Positions 23,790 to 37,453 of a stretch of 64,000 nt of DNA are shown one piece after another. The translations under genes and the position numbers were made by a program. Positions within the stretch are counted from its first letter, which is position 1. Each line of letters opens with the position of its first letter. This DNA comes from Cryptomeria japonica. Taxonomy: Eukaryota > Streptophyta > Pinopsida > Cupressales > Cupressaceae. Location: the NCBI RefSeq assembly GCF_030272615.1, contig NC_081411.1, positions 156,326,971-156,390,970 on the forward strand, read 5' to 3'. A model generated the notes under the pieces. It was not told the DNA's origin, searched no databases, and saw only the letters and a program-made list of their open reading frames with translations.

Positions 23790-24890
23790 TGCTTCCTTAT
23801 AGGCTATTTTTTGCAATCATTGCTGAAATGTCCATATTTTCTGTAGACTTGATAGTAAGCTCTAGTATTTACATATTCAATAGGTTAAACACAAGATCTA
23901 AATCTTGAGTGAAGGGTAACATGATTGGGAATGAGAGAGTTGACAACCACATCAACACAAATCCTAGCAAAGATAAGCCCAAATTTATTTCTGGTTATTC
24001 TATCCATCACCAAAAGTTTCCCGAATGATTTAGTAATCCCTCCTAAAATTCTAGAGGCCCAAAAATCTAGGGGAAGGCCTAAGAGATGAGTGCATGTTGA
24101 AACCACAACCTACGATCCTTCCCAGGGTCTAACCTTGGCTTCCATTAACAAAGAGATAGGAAATTTTGAAAGTTGCTACCGTAGGTCTAGGGGCCTTCAA
24201 TGAGAATATTAACTAAATATTTGTAGTTCACAAAGATAAAGAGAAAAATCCCATTGGGTACGTAATGATTTTAACACTCCATTTAACTTTTCATTATAGT
24301 TCAACCCATTTCCTAACTTGATCAATATTAGGATGAAAGTAAAGGAACTCACATACCATAGAAAGGCTTAGTTCAGCAATAGCATCATTCAAAAATTCAT
24401 CAAGGACCTTGACCAATTGACCCTGGATTTTGCAAGACCCCATTTGCTTAGTCTAGGGGGGAACTTTAACCATTTTATAAGGTTCATTTCCCATTAGTTT
24501 TTCAACAAAACTTGTAGGTTCCACTTCAGGGAATAAGGAATCTAGTTGATACAATGGAGAAGCATGGGAGCGTATAGCAGATCTCTAATTTGCCACAATG
24601 GGGGTGTCAATATTCTAACCCAAAGTAGCAAAGTCCATAGGGGCCCCATTACTGGAGGGAGCAGATATGCGGATGCATGTGGGGGCTCCTCATCTATGAT
24701 TCCCATTGCGAACCAATAGTAAGTAAAATCAAGTATGAGCGCTTGGGCACAAAACCCTACCATAGCATTTAACTGATCATTCTAAACATTTATAACATGG
24801 ATTTTGTTGAAAGGGGTAATAATGTAAAAATTGACTAAAAGGTCACCTCCTCCAATATTTTTATCTTTGTTGAAATCCATGAAATTGTTT
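23790..24890 (-). pseudogene. LINE ORF1-type relic (DUF4283 and zinc knuckle)
   Basis: Minus-strand fragments in shifting frames follow the order of the plant DUF4283 plus zf-CCHC_4 proteins carried by L1-like LINEs. A segment with FHPNIDQVRKW lies near 24300-24330. Next comes VVSTCTHLLGLPLDFWASR at about 24060-24110, then a stretch through FARICVDVVVNSLIP at about 23930-23980. A decayed knuckle, KYGHFSNDCKK, lies at about 23805-23840. In the family the first domain binds nucleic acid and the knuckle stabilises RNA binding. Stops, frameshifts and loss of knuckle cysteines make it non-functional. No endonuclease or RT follows on the left, so the copy is a fragment; it could also be a host gene captured from such a domain. 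Confidence 0.55.
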
Positions 24891-27720
24891 AATCTTTATA
24901 AAATAATATAGACTTACCTACTAGGTTAGAGATCATCTAGGCTAGGAAAGCAATAAACTTACAAATATAGGAGATTAAAGTTTTAATTATAGATCTAAGA
25001 GGGATGTTGGGATTACAAATTGTAGAGTGCCATAAATGTGGGGGATGATATCAAAGGAAGGTAAGACATATTTTCATGAGGTCATCAAAAGAAGAGAGAA
25101 TAATAATGTCCTTAACTATTTGAATATTAAAGACCAAGTTGTAGGATATGATTTAATAGTTATCAGCATTTCAAAGCAAAATAAGAACTTGGAAGATATA
25201 TGTGTATATTTAAAATTAAAATGGTGGTGATCTTATCAAATTAGAAAATAACAATATTAGTGTTTCTTAGGATACTTTTGAAATCACAATGATCGAACTT
25301 GGGAATGTTACACATGGGAGGCTTGGTGTACCTTAAAACTACCAAGCAATATTGTTTGATCAATCATGCTATCTCCATGAGAACATATCAAATAGAATTC
25401 TTAATATTAGTTAACAAGTCAATGTAATAGATAATGGATAGCGTGAATGTTAAGTCAAAGCCTCTTCTAAAAAAGTCAAAGATTGAGGGAGCATAATGTG
25501 TGGTAGAGAGTTTAAATACTAGCTTGTTTTTTCAATCTTGAATACTAATGGGGGAGGAATTGGGATAAGATCAAGATAAAGGAAAGCATGGATGAGAAAC
25601 AGTATAAAAATCGGAGAGTTGAAGAAGAGATAAAGAATCCAACCCAGTTGAACACTAGCAAGGTAAAGGAGGCTTAGGATTAGGCTTCATGGTGATCAAA
25701 TTTTTTATTTTTCTAAGTTTCATTCTAAATTTCCCCTCTCATTTTTTTTTAGGACTAGGAAAAAAATTGTCTTTTAATCTTTGTAATTACCCTATTGGTC
25801 GCCCTATTCATTCATTTTCTTAAAAGAGGCTTAGACATAAGAATCCCAAACATCATTTTGTGTATCAAATTCCTAATTAACATTGAAAATATTGTGTAAT
25901 CCCTTCATGCCAAGATGGTGGTAGAGATTGAAAATAATTGCCTGGTAAATTCAAGGTACACCAATATTCCCAAGTACGACAATCCCGAGATTGATCTTTA
26001 GGCATTCAAAATCCTCTCAAGAAACAATGAAATTATCATTGTTAGAGTTGAAAAGAGAAATTATACAACCATAATTTTGAATAGTCACTAGAATGTCTCT
26101 AGAATTCTTGGTTTTCTTAATATCTCTCATCCACTTAAGGAATTTGCTGAATACTCTCTCCAATTTTTTTTGAGATATTCCTTAAAATAATAAATTAATA
26201 TTTGAAAAACAAATATTACGCCTCTAAACTATATTTGGATTATTTTAACAATGTGTATGCATAATTCTTTCCATTTTTACGAGGCTTCTACCAAAGAGAG
26301 TGCCGAGCTGATTCCTTTCGATGACTATATCATATACATGATTTAAAATACACTTAATTTGTTGGTAGGTTTTAATAAATGCTAAATATTGAGGTCGTGT
26401 TTGTAATGTATTTTATATTTTTAGCTACCATATCATTCATTGCGTTCATTTCCATTCAAAGACTTTTAAGATTTATTTGATAATATAATTATTTTTTATT
26501 TATTACAACTTTACTTAGCACATTTTAAATAAAATTATTGTTCATAATGTATATGCAAGAATAATAAAATAATTTTACTTTTATATTTACATCAAATTTT
26601 AGCAACTGTTTAAAAATAGAGAGTGAAATTACGCAATCAATGAATAGAGGCTCACAAAAAATAGTTAGAATTTGAATGGAAAAAGCATGTGAAATAGTAT
26701 GCACAAGTTTTCATGGATAATTTATGGAGCTAGTAGTCTTATGGATAGTAAAATTGTTACTTATTTTTAAACATTTCTCTTAAATAATATTTTTAAATGA
26801 AATATGGTGAAGCCACATGTTTTTAAGAGCAACTCCTTATTTTTAGACTCCTTTTTTCAAATCTTATTTTTCAATAGTTAACCACCTACTGCTCCATTAA
26901 AATAAGGAATGATTTCAATTTATTCTTTTTCCTGATTAAAAAATTACAGGAAAACACTCTAGCTACATTAATTTAAACAAAAAGTATTTATAAACAGTTG
27001 CATAGAAACGTAAGATAATAAAAGTTAATGAAACAAAAGAAACTAATATATATTTATGAACCTTTTAAAAAATTAAATAACAATAAAAGTAGAAATATAT
27101 TGTAATCTAGTGCCACTAACTTTGCAAGAATATAGCTGAAACACAATCTGGACAATATACCCATCATTATAGTCTCATTATACTCTCGATTAATTGTGAG
27201 ACAATCAAGGAATTGAAACCTTTGCATTGCTAAACATGGTCTGGACAATATATCCATTATTGTAGACATGGAATAAACAAGGAAATTCCAAATACTTTGC
27301 ATTGCTATTTTGTACATGAAAGCAAATAGACTGAAAGTAATCGAACATGAATATTTATATGATTTAAAATCCTGAGTCAATAACACTATTTAGTTCCAAC
27401 ATTATATTGCAATTATTTTGTTTAACAAAGTGTTCCTTTATAACGCTAGACCCATTGATTCAATAATGTATTGCCTGTATTTGAAAATTTTAGCAATGCC
27501 CTTTGGAGTATTTCATTACCTTGTTTTCACAAATCAAACATCCCATGTAATGACTAGTTGTTTTAGTTTTCTCCATTGCAACTGAGCCTGTAGCGAAGAA
27601 TACAATGATGATTTCTTCTTGTCTGGTTATGATACAGTATACAAAGTAAAGAACTTTATGATATGACAAAAGTGTAATGTAAGAAGCATTTGAGGGAAAA
27701 CAGGAGTTCCACGACCCTGC
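24891..27720. other. Intergenic DNA without recognised genes
   Basis: AT-rich with short chance ORFs only. The interval 25020-25460 is less AT-biased and may be an old element remnant, but I find no motif. The last few hundred bases lie upstream of the zinc-finger gene and could hold its promoter; I could not pick a TATA box with confidence. Confidence 0.4.
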
Positions 27721-27883
27721 GAGAGGACCACACCTTCAAGTCATTAAAGCCAAATTCCCCATTCCATTAATTAGATGTTAGTAAGCGCTAGAGTATTTCC
27801 TGGCAGTTGTTTCGCCCGTCTAATTAGCTGTAAGGAACAGCCTAAATTAGGGCAAGTCATGTTGGATTCCACGCGTCCAACAT

Positions 27884-28531
27884 TTGACCACCACCAAACA
27901 GTTCAAGGGTTCCCTATTAATTCAACGCTTCACTAGCACCGCTTGTCGTACACTGAGCAGCAGCACTGTGAGATTTACAAGTTCAATGGAGACACAGTTT
28001 TCAAGAAGTACTATGAGATTTATGGCTCGACCAAAAAGGTACAAGCGGTCCAGGCCATGCTTTTTAGAGAAAGAAGTACAAGGGGAGCAAGAGCAGCAGC
28101 AGCTGGCTGCTTATACCCTCATGATGATTTCTCATGCTTATGGAATGACATTTGCTCCTGCACCCAGATTAAGTTTTCCCAGCAAGAGGAAATCAGAGTG
28201 GCTTTTGGAGGGGTTTGATTTTGAGGCAGATTTCACAGAAATGCCAGGGCTGAAGGAGGAGAATGAGAAAAAAAGGAATGCCAGGGCATGCAGAAAGAGG
28301 AAATTGTTCTCTTTAGAAGCTTTGGACAGAAAAAGGGAAAGCATAAATAACATTTCAAAGTCCTTGCAGGGGCACAAAGAAGTTGCCTCTTCTTCTACCA
28401 AAGAAAAGATTCACAAATGCCTGATTTGTGGGAGGGGTTTTACGAGCGGTAGAGCCCTGGGTGGGCACAAAAGTGCTCACACAAGATATAGATCTATTGA
28501 TGCAACATCACGCCCTCAAGCATTTTTCTAA
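27884..28531 (+). CDS. Plant C2H2 zinc-finger protein with one RALGGH finger
   Basis: A 215-codon frame. One complete finger, C-X2-C-X12-H-X3-H, uses Cys179, Cys182, His195 and His199 and contains RALGGH in place of the plant hallmark QALGGH. Known proteins of this class (the ZAT/EPF type) are nuclear DNA-binding regulators. Basic patches (PKRYKRSRP near the middle ATG and RKRKLFSLEALDRKRE before the finger) are possible nuclear signals. A segment KSLQGHK about 25 residues before the finger resembles the end of a lost finger. The downstream ATG at 28022 (MARPKRYK) is a plausible alternative start giving 169 residues; the 5' extension is Ser/Thr-rich and less typical. No EAR repressor motif (DLNL type) follows the finger, and the protein ends 16 residues after the last His. 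It may be an intact divergent gene or a truncated copy. No intron is needed. Confidence 0.7.
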   Translation: MTTTKQFKGSLLIQRFTSTACRTLSSSTVRFTSSMETQFSRSTMRFMARPKRYKRSRPCFLEKEVQGEQEQQQLAAYTLMMISHAYGMTFAPAPRLSFPSKRKSEWLLEGFDFEADFTEMPGLKEENEKKRNARACRKRKLFSLEALDRKRESINNISKSLQGHKEVASSSTKEKIHKCLICGRGFTSGRALGGHKSAHTRYRSIDATSRPQAFF

Positions 28532-31500
28532 CTAAATTACTCTTCTTCTAGGATCCTAGTTTCAATTGATTATTCATTCGAACAAGAGAATTCTTCAATT
28601 ATAGTTGTGGGTTGTCAAGCAATGTTCATGTATATTCTTCTATATCTATGCCCATTATTTAGTTTTTAACAATGCCCTTTATGACATTTTTTTATGGCAT
28701 TATCTTTCATATCCACAGGTTTTCTTGGAGTGCCTTTTTCCGCCATTATCATTCCTGGGTTTGCACTATGCACCAGTTTTAGGGCCTGGAGTTTACACCT
28801 TGTAACTATAGTTAATATTTTATGCTAAAAGGATTTATATAGCCATGCTCAGTTGATTTATGTTTTGTTGCATTTGTCTCTATTGTGTGTCTGTGCATGC
28901 ATGCAATGATATGATAAATCATAAATTGGGTTTTAACTCTCCTGCATATGCTAATCAATTGTTAATGGGAGTGAATATATAGGACATGTTAAAAGCGTCT
29001 ATAGAATGTTTCAATTCCTTCTCATAATTCTGTAAGTCAATCGTGCTTGGTACATAGTCTAGTTAAGAATATATGAATTATCAGATGTAACTTTCCAGGA
29101 GCAGCTTTATCGAGTTTAGTAGTATACGTCATTTTTCTATTATTTCTAGTAGCATATAACTATAACCTGCATGAACCATAGATTTAATCAGGAATACTTG
29201 AGATTGTCTTAACAGAGTGAAGTTTGAGGTTCTAGGACTCTTTTATTTTTTGGATATACTCGAGAAAAATACCATCGTCATCTGATCCTGTGCTTGTGAG
29301 CATTATTATTTATTATCTTAAAAATTACAGAATGTATGTCGATCTGTGTCTGGATAATAGTTACGTTGCGTCTTTGGTTGAAAGGCAGTGTGCTCCAATT
29401 TGGTTTTCAATTTCTATCAAAAAAGGAAAAGCTCTATCCTCAGGCTGTGTAAATACATCTGTTGTGTTTTTGCTTGTGAGCATGCTGATTTATCATATAA
29501 ACTATGTACATGTTTTAGATGATTGTGTTTCTTGATACGTAATTGCTTTTCGACTTTGGTTTCTTGACTAACTCCATCTATATTTTTTGTGGGGCGCCTC
29601 CAAGTTTCCTTACCATGCAATAATTTTTCTTTCTTTATATTTGATAAAATGTATATCACAGTATATTTTTGCTCTCATTTCCTCACCTGAAGCCTACTGA
29701 TGTTTAAGGCTTTTCATTCTGCCATTTAAATATGATTAATGCATCAGAAATGATATCAAGCAACCATGGTTAAATTCTTCCCGTTGGAAGACGAAAAGCT
29801 TTAGAAAATTCCTAGAGGAAAGACATTATAGTTAATAATAATAAGATAGGTTCAAGTCTTCTATGTATTTCAGATGTCCCTCAGGCTGGTAGTTTGCTTT
29901 CTCAGTACCCAATATGTCTTTCATCTTCTAGATGATTTTCTAACCGTAAGATTAGGAAAAGTTTTACAATGTTGATCACACAGCTTCAATTTTTTTCTAT
30001 TTTCAGCCTCCAAAATTTATCAGATACCAAGCCACACATCCTTTTTTAATATGGCCAATGTTATTCTTCTCTTTTGTTTCTATCTTCACGTGGTCAATTT
30101 TATTATAGTTAATATTGCGATGGTATTCTACTGGTTTCAGAGTTCTCATCTAGGAGCTTACCTGAGAGGTATTATGATTAATTGACTGTTCTTAAGATTC
30201 TGTAGTATTGAGCACACGTGTTCTGCCTTAATTTTTTGATAGATTTTGGATTGGAAGATAAGGAATTGAAAAGAACTGTGATCTATTACTTCTCTACCCA
30301 TCATTTAGACTTTCAGAGTATTGACACAATTCCTCCTTGTTTATTCTGTCATCCAGAGCTTTATGCAAGCATCAAAAAAATTACAGATAGTGATATGGCA
30401 TATAAGCATATATGACTTAATGATGGAAGAAGAACTTCTATAACTTGACTTGTTGTATCTAATGATACTTGGGACAATAGCTGATATATATTGTCATATA
30501 CCACATAGACATATGCATAGATATAATATGGATGTGACAATCATGTTGGTCCTTTTCGTAATCATGTGGATAATTCTTGTATAGGTATGATATTGTATAT
30601 ATACATCTAATATAGTACTTTTATTATTTGATGAGGAGATACTTTATGAGTCAATTGTTATGATCAATTATGTGTATTGATCAAATTGTTGTCATAGTTG
30701 ATGTAAATTGACACTAGGTGAAATACATTTTAGTGACCAATCAAATATGTAACAATGTGTATTCATGTAAGTGAACTACAATGTCTCTAATCTCATTACA
30801 TAGGCAAGACCATCTGGATGAACCCTCCAAGCATAGACTAATCCTTAAGTCTTTTCCATATAAAATTTGTTTCATATCTGTAATTTGAGTATTTCATACA
30901 ATTAAGAGTTAATTGTGTATTAAGTTTGGCAGACTTCTTGTAGGTATAGGTTAATGGAAGTGGAATATACAATATATTGTGGGATAATGTCAGAGTAACA
31001 ATTGATCATTTAAACATCCATCTTAATTAATTAAGTTGTATAAACGTGTAATGATATTGAGTAGTATAGTATAATGAGTTATACTTTATGCTCCTAGCTT
31101 AGATTATTTGGATAAAATTGGAAAGGTATATTTTGTGCATAAAATGGAACAATAATTGATTAAAAAGGCAAAATTGTAATTTAGTAAAGATATATGGATG
31201 ACAATTGTGTATCATGTTGTCCTTAATTGAGTATGTATCATCATTGCAACCATTCTATTTTTTATCGCACCTTGCCATTGTTGAGATGTATTCCTCATCA
31301 TTTTATGCAATATCCTTGAAAACTTCCCACGGTAAAAAGGATCAATAATTTCATCCAAATTGCACTACAATTTATTGCTTCATCCTGTAAAGAGAAGGAG
31401 AATCCCTTGAAAAGTTAGTTCACATGTTTACCTCATTGTCATATAAAAATTATTTGATCATGTTGATAGCCATGTGGAATCATCTTTTCCTCTTTGTTTT

Positions 31501-32053
31501 CCTTGTGGTACATGTGCTTTACTCATAACTATTCAAAATTATTCATTAAATCCTAGTAGCATAAGTAATGTTATTAAACTTCCAATTTTGGTATTTGTTT
31601 TTTTAAATGACATTTATAGTTGTTACTGAATATCCTTTTATAACAAAAAAATCAGAAATGAGTTTATATATATATAGTTTGGGTCATATGTCTTGGCCTA
31701 ATAGATCTTTTTTGCCCCAAAATCAACAACTTGGTAGTCAATTTATAAGTTATTATCCTTTCTAATCATGATGGAGGCTCAAATTTGACCCAAAATTATC
31801 TTAAAGCATGACTACACTCTAGATTTGATAACCAATTCCCAACTTGACACCCTAGTAAATCTAACGTCCAATAACCAACTAAGACAACAAAAAAGGTAGA
31901 TATCAATTTATCAAGCACTCTAGATGTACTAGTGAACTTAGATCTAATTGAACAAACTCTCAAAATGTACTTACAATAAAATCCAAAAGAGGTATCCCGA
32001 AAATCTTGTATTTCTATCCCACCTTTTTAATTCTTCAAATAATCCAAGGATGT
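28532..32053. other. Downstream and intergenic DNA, no recognised gene
   Basis: The first part is probably 3' untranslated sequence of the zinc-finger gene. A good splice-acceptor-like sequence (ttatctttcatatccacag) ends at 28719, so a further exon is possible, but I see no coding match. The short ORFs at 28605, 29290 and 30218 show no family features. The rest is AT-rich. Confidence 0.4.
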
Positions 32054-32056
32054 AAG

Positions 32057-32933
32057 CACTGTTACCTTTAAGAAACCCCCTCTCAAAAAAATGTATAAGA
32101 TATTGGCAAATATTTACTTATATTTTAAATAATAATAATGTTTATTAGCGAATATTTCCTTTTTTAAAAGAAAAATATTAATTTTTTTGGCGAATTTTTT
32201 ATATCATTTTTTTGGTTTAAAATATTGGTGAGTGTTGAAAAATAATACAAGTATGCATTAACTACTATTGCAAATCCTTTCCTTTCATTTAAAAAAATAG
32301 TTTTTAATAAAAAATTAAAGGCTAGAAGGTGGAAATCATTAATGACTTTAAGGGGTAGGCTCTACATTATTTAGTTTCTACAATTAACTTAAAATAATCT
32401 AATAGCCCTCTTTGTATTTTGTGAGATAAAATATACCAACAATTTTTAGTACTCATCGGACCAAAATTTTATTTTAAACAATTGATTTTCATTGAGGTCA
32501 ACAATTGAAAAGCAATTTCAAACTCCACAAGCATTACAACTTGTAGGTATAATTTACCTCATGGAATACAATGATGGTCATTAGATTATATTTCAAATCA
32601 ATGGTGGCAACTAAAATTGTTGATATAACCCTAAAGTAACTAATAATTATGATACATTATTGGTGAATTAATTTAGATTTTTACAGTAATTTATAAAATG
32701 TTGGCGAATCTAATCCAATTATGTATCGAATATTGTGGCAAATCTTTGAGTTAAAATAATTAATAAAATAAATTCTTTGGTGATTTAAATAACAATAAAA
32801 TAAAAATTTGTAAAAATGTGGTGATTTGGGTCACCTTAAAAGGTGAATTTATTAGCCAAATTTTGATTCCCAAATTTCAAAAACTAGCCAATTGGCAAAT
32901 ATTAGCCACTAAAAATTTCACTCGATGTAAGTG
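32057..32933. mobile_element. Possible CACTA-like non-autonomous element
   Basis: Begins CACTGTTAC and ends in the inverse of CACTTACATC, flanked by the 3-bp direct repeat aag (32054-32056 and 32934-32936), the duplication size of CACTA elements. Inside, a subterminal-type word (ttggcgaat or ttggcaaat and close variants) occurs about ten times, including attggcaaatatt near both ends. There is no transposase. The terminal repeats match only over a few bases, so the call is weak. Confidence 0.3.
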
Positions 32934-35735
32934 AAGAGCATATTGAATTCTTCAAGATATACTAATATTTTCATCAAGGATCTCCTAAAAGAGCAACCAA
33001 ATGCACTCAAATTACTTTGATTCCATGTAAGATTCAACTATGGAGATAACCATCCAATATCTAAGGCCTTTGGAAAGCATATGATACTTAGAAGACTAAT
33101 ATGGAAAAAAATTATTCTATTCCTATCAAATAATACAAACAGAAAGGACATGGATACAAGATTACAAGAGAACCCCTTGGTTATATAGACCAAAGCTAGT
33201 CATAGGACAACATAAGATTTTAATGAGTGTTTTACTCTTATGATGTGATACATAAGGTTATAAGTATCCTATGTGAACCCCAAGTAAGTTTAAGTTATAA
33301 TATGTGAGGGAGATAATAGAGAACTAATTAGGTAATACCACTATTTGTATAAAAGAAAATGTCCAACTAAAAATGTAGGAATATAAGATATGTGGAGAAA
33401 TGGTTAGTCATGACTCTAATTGATTTTATGAAGGATCTCAAGAGGGTTCATCCATATTGATGCATATTTTTATTATGTGCTATTTTGAGAGGTGGTAGGA
33501 AACTTTATCAAACCATAAAATGACTTAAAAATTATAACATATTCTCAAAAAAGATAAATTTATAATTTCTCTAGAAATATTTAATATTATTTCCTAGAAA
33601 AATTTATATTTATCATACACTTCATTCACATATATGATATTTTAAAAAATATGGCATTTTTATAGTCCATAATAGTTTTCTATAATATTTTCGGACTGAA
33701 ATATGTATAGATATTATAAAAGATGACGTTTCGTATATAGTTCATAATCCATCATTAAGATGAGAAGAATATGATAGGAAAGTCTATAAGTAGGGAAATA
33801 AGAAGGGGAAACATAAAAAGGTAGGGATTAAGGATAAATAATTATTGACATGTTAAGAGACCAAATAAAATGAAAGGATAATTAAAAATTAAAATACCTA
33901 CATGATTATATATATTAAAATAATAAATGAGCGCCCACAAGAAGTTGATTCTACTTCTACTCGAAGTTTTTTCCTTAGAAAAAGACATCAAAAAGTGTTG
34001 ATAAAAAAACACATTTTGTATATAATGAGTACCCATTATGATTTGGGATCCCAAGGAAAAAAGTAAAATTGACCATAACCATTATTATTAAAAAAATATC
34101 ACTAAACTATTTATTGATTTAAAAATGGGTACCCATTTCTCAAATAACAAGCACTCATTCTATTAGAAATAGGTATTTGTGTTATAAATTTGAAATTGTA
34201 GACACTTAAACTTGCTCCATTAGGAACACCGCTAGTTATTCCGCTATATTAATTAAATAATTTTAAATATTTAATTAATCTAATTTTATTTTTTTGAATT
34301 AATATTCCTATTTTTCATCACAAAATAATTATTTAATTTTTGCCTTGATCATTTATTCAATTAATTCCTTTCTTCTTCAAATTACCTAAATAATTTTATT
34401 ATTTAATTAATTTTGATCATTCACTTTAATTAAATGATCTTTATTATTTAATTAAGTTTAATTTCTATTTTCTCGTAATTAAATAATTTCTTTTAATTAT
34501 TTAATTATCTAATTATGTGCTCGAAATTAAATAAATCTATTAAATTTATCTAATCTAATTTCAAATCAACTAAATTTCCTCCAAATTGAAATTTAATTTA
34601 ATTTATCATTAATTATGATTTCATTTCATTTAAAATTTTCAAAAAACCAAATTCAAATTAAATAAAATTTTGTTATAATGTCCTACATCACATGTCAAAT
34701 TCCTAACTACCACTGACATTGAGCCAAATGATGAATCACCCTTTCTTGACTAATTAATCAATCCAAAAAACTAATCAATCAAATCAGTCTTCTAATAAAT
34801 CAAGTCAGTTAACTATTCAATCACATTTCTTGATTAACAAATCAATTCTATTTGATTCTCAATCAAACTAGTTATAATCAGTCTAGTTGATCTCTTGATC
34901 AGATGAGCAATTTTCAGCCACCAACTTGTCACATTGAATCTCAACCATTGATTGATTCAGTTCTCAAATGAATCTCAACAATCCAAACAATCTTTTTTGA
35001 ATCTATAAATTGAACATCAATTTCCCTTTTACAGCAACCACTATCTTCAAATTCTTGTGTCATCACCCTATAGGTTTTCATAGCACAACTTGGAGAGCCA
35101 ACATCCTATAAGAAGTAGAAGAACAATAGAAGCATTACATTTGGATTCAATAGGGGGTTTCGATATATTTTTTTAGAAAAAAATATAGAAAATTATATTG
35201 TTGAATCTATTAAATAGGCTTTTATTGATGTTACATTCAAAATTAACTAATCCAATTGGGTTTCAGTGGTTAACATGATAATCTAATTAAATCTGATGAA
35301 TTTCTCCATATACAAAAATGCCCATCCATGTTGTTCTTGGTTTTGGTTTGAGAAAGGCCTTGAAACTAACCTAGGTTAGGTATGAAAGGACGTGTTGATA
35401 CCTGGTTGTTGGATGCAACAAGATAAAACAAGTAGTATAATATAAATTTCCTACATGAAGTCTAACAAAATATATGCTACAAGATAGGAGTGGTGAAATG
35501 AGGTATCAGTGTAGATAAGACAACTAGATAAAAAATTTCAATGTGAAGAGGATGTGCACATACCAATTCCTACCCATCAAAAATAGACATTAGCAATATG
35601 ACTCATAGGAATAAATTCAAATTAAAGTATTAGAAACAATGCAAGTAGAGGGGACACTTAATATACCATAAAACAACAAAAAATGATAGTTCAATTTTAT
35701 ACAGTACCACATTGCCAATTATAATAGATAGTTAA
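32934..35735. other. AT-rich intergenic DNA
   Basis: No gene recognised. From 34240 to 34680 the sequence is cryptically simple (many variants of atttaattaa). A TATA-like box (tataaatt) near 35005, followed by pyrimidine-rich sequence, might be an old LTR promoter, but I found no LTR ends to go with it. Confidence 0.4.
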
Positions 35736-35807
35736 TGTAGTACCCCTTTCTCGATCAGAGTTTCAGACTCATGTTTGACTTCAGTTGACTTCTTTAGTGG
35801 ATACATT
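35736..35807 (+). repeat. Gypsy-1 5' LTR, first piece
   Basis: These 72 bases before the Gypsy-2 insertion match the start of the LARD LTR (minus strand from 14614): TGTA-T-CCCC at the start, then GTTTGAC, GTTGACTTC and GTGG in the same order and at nearly the same spacing. This identifies the otherwise hidden LTR start. Confidence 0.7.
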
Positions 35808-37434
35808 TGATGGGGTTTGCCTAGCTTGCCCGTAGTTCACCTAGTTGGTGTTGCTCAATTCCACCAACCTCTCCAGGTCTAGCTTTGCTCCAAGACCTCC
35901 AAGTCCTTCTCAATCTCTTCTACGGCTTGTTCTTTGCCAATGTCAAGGTATTTGAAACAAGTGTTTAACTAGGAACCCAACCATTACCAAGTGACTTCCA
36001 TATGCTCAATTGTGCTATCTTGACAACAACTTGTCAAATTAACCCACATATTGTTGTGAGTCATTGCAGAGGTGTGGAGGTAGAAATTAACATGGAATGA
36101 ATTCTATTTGGGTCCATTTGTCATTTTTTCATTATCTTTCCTACCGATTTCACCATTTTGCCTAGAAATAGGGCTACAAGGAATGAACCCCTATTAGGCC
36201 TTCAAAATCTGGTTTTCAAGGGTTTTGAGGAAAACAGTCCAAAAGACCCTACAAAAAGGTTTTTTTTTCTTCAAAAAATCACCCAACCCTAAGATAATTT
36301 TGTGGTTTTGGTTTCGCCACTCGCTGTACAATGCCCTAACCCGAAAATGGGGTTTTTGAAGGGTTTATAGGCCTCCTAACCCACAATGCTTGATCAATTT
36401 AGTGAAATGGGTATCTCCAAGTCTTATCAAGGCTTCTACTTGCAATGGAAACTCTGTATGGGCTTCATGGACCTCTCCAAATTATTTGGTTGTGTTTTTA
36501 TGTTCACCTCTGCACTATGCTCTCAAATTTCACCCTGTCTTCTCTAGTCGGGTTGCTCCTGGACTCACCTAGAACAAGGTGGATACCATGTCAATATTCA
36601 CTTCCAGAAATTTTTCCTACATATATATACTATACAATGGGTTTCCTTTCATGTCCCAACAAGCCATGGTAGCACGAAGGGATTTTATGGGGCAACCATT
36701 TTACAAGAAATTGCTATTTATAAGCCAAAACTGGCTGATTGGAAACAAAACAATGAAAACACTAACACACCCTATCTAAAAAGCATGAAATAAAACAAAT
36801 GAATCTGAAATATACTAAATAACTTCAATCCATAACCGGATCAATGGATTGAATTGATTTGTATTCACATTTTAGGCAAAATAAGACCAAAACAGTGATA
36901 ACAGTCCGAAAATGAGTAGTTTCAGATTGTTGGTCATGCAAAATTGAACTTCCAGCCTTGGTAACCATGTAAGAGGAGGTTTAAGTAGTCTTCCCTATGT
37001 GTAAAGACATTATAGGGAATTGTGCTATCCCTAACTCCACTGCTAAGCTCTTTTTAGGATAAAAGTTTTCATGACAACTTTTACAACTTTCCACTTTTTT
37101 CTTTGCCAACCTATGCAACCTATTTCAAGTCATTACTTGTGACTTTTTAAGAATTCCTAATACCATTCTAAACCTCTCTAATTCTCACACCAATTTTTTC
37201 CACTTTTGACCATTAAGAAGGCCAATCTCAACTACTCAAACTACTACCTATTCACAAAGTGCAAACCTAGGAAGAAAACCAACTCAACTAGGCCTACACT
37301 TGACTCAAATAAAACATCACACACACTCCTTGGACCCTCCTGGAGTCCTTATTAGGAACTTGAATTGGATAAGGTCAATACAAGCCACAATTATGAAATG
37401 ACTATGAGCCTAATTCTTAGGTGCTCCTGCACCA
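35808..37434 (-). repeat. Gypsy-2 3' LTR
   Basis: Plus-strand start tgatggggtttgcctagc, end gtgctcctgcacca. Matches 42132-43711. A pyrimidine run (ttctccc, the inverse of a short PPT) adjoins its inner end at 37435. Confidence 0.9.
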
Positions 37435-37453
37435 TTCTCCCAAACAAAATAAA

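Noticed and set aside
28605-30415. Short ORFs downstream of the zinc-finger gene considered as further exons
   Set aside because: No domain, no consistent splice donors, ordinary codon pattern. Only one acceptor-like site near 28719 was seen.
34240-34680. Repeated atttaattaa-like sequence considered as a CRISPR-like or satellite array
   Set aside because: No fixed unit or spacer length; it is cryptically simple AT-rich DNA in a plant genome.
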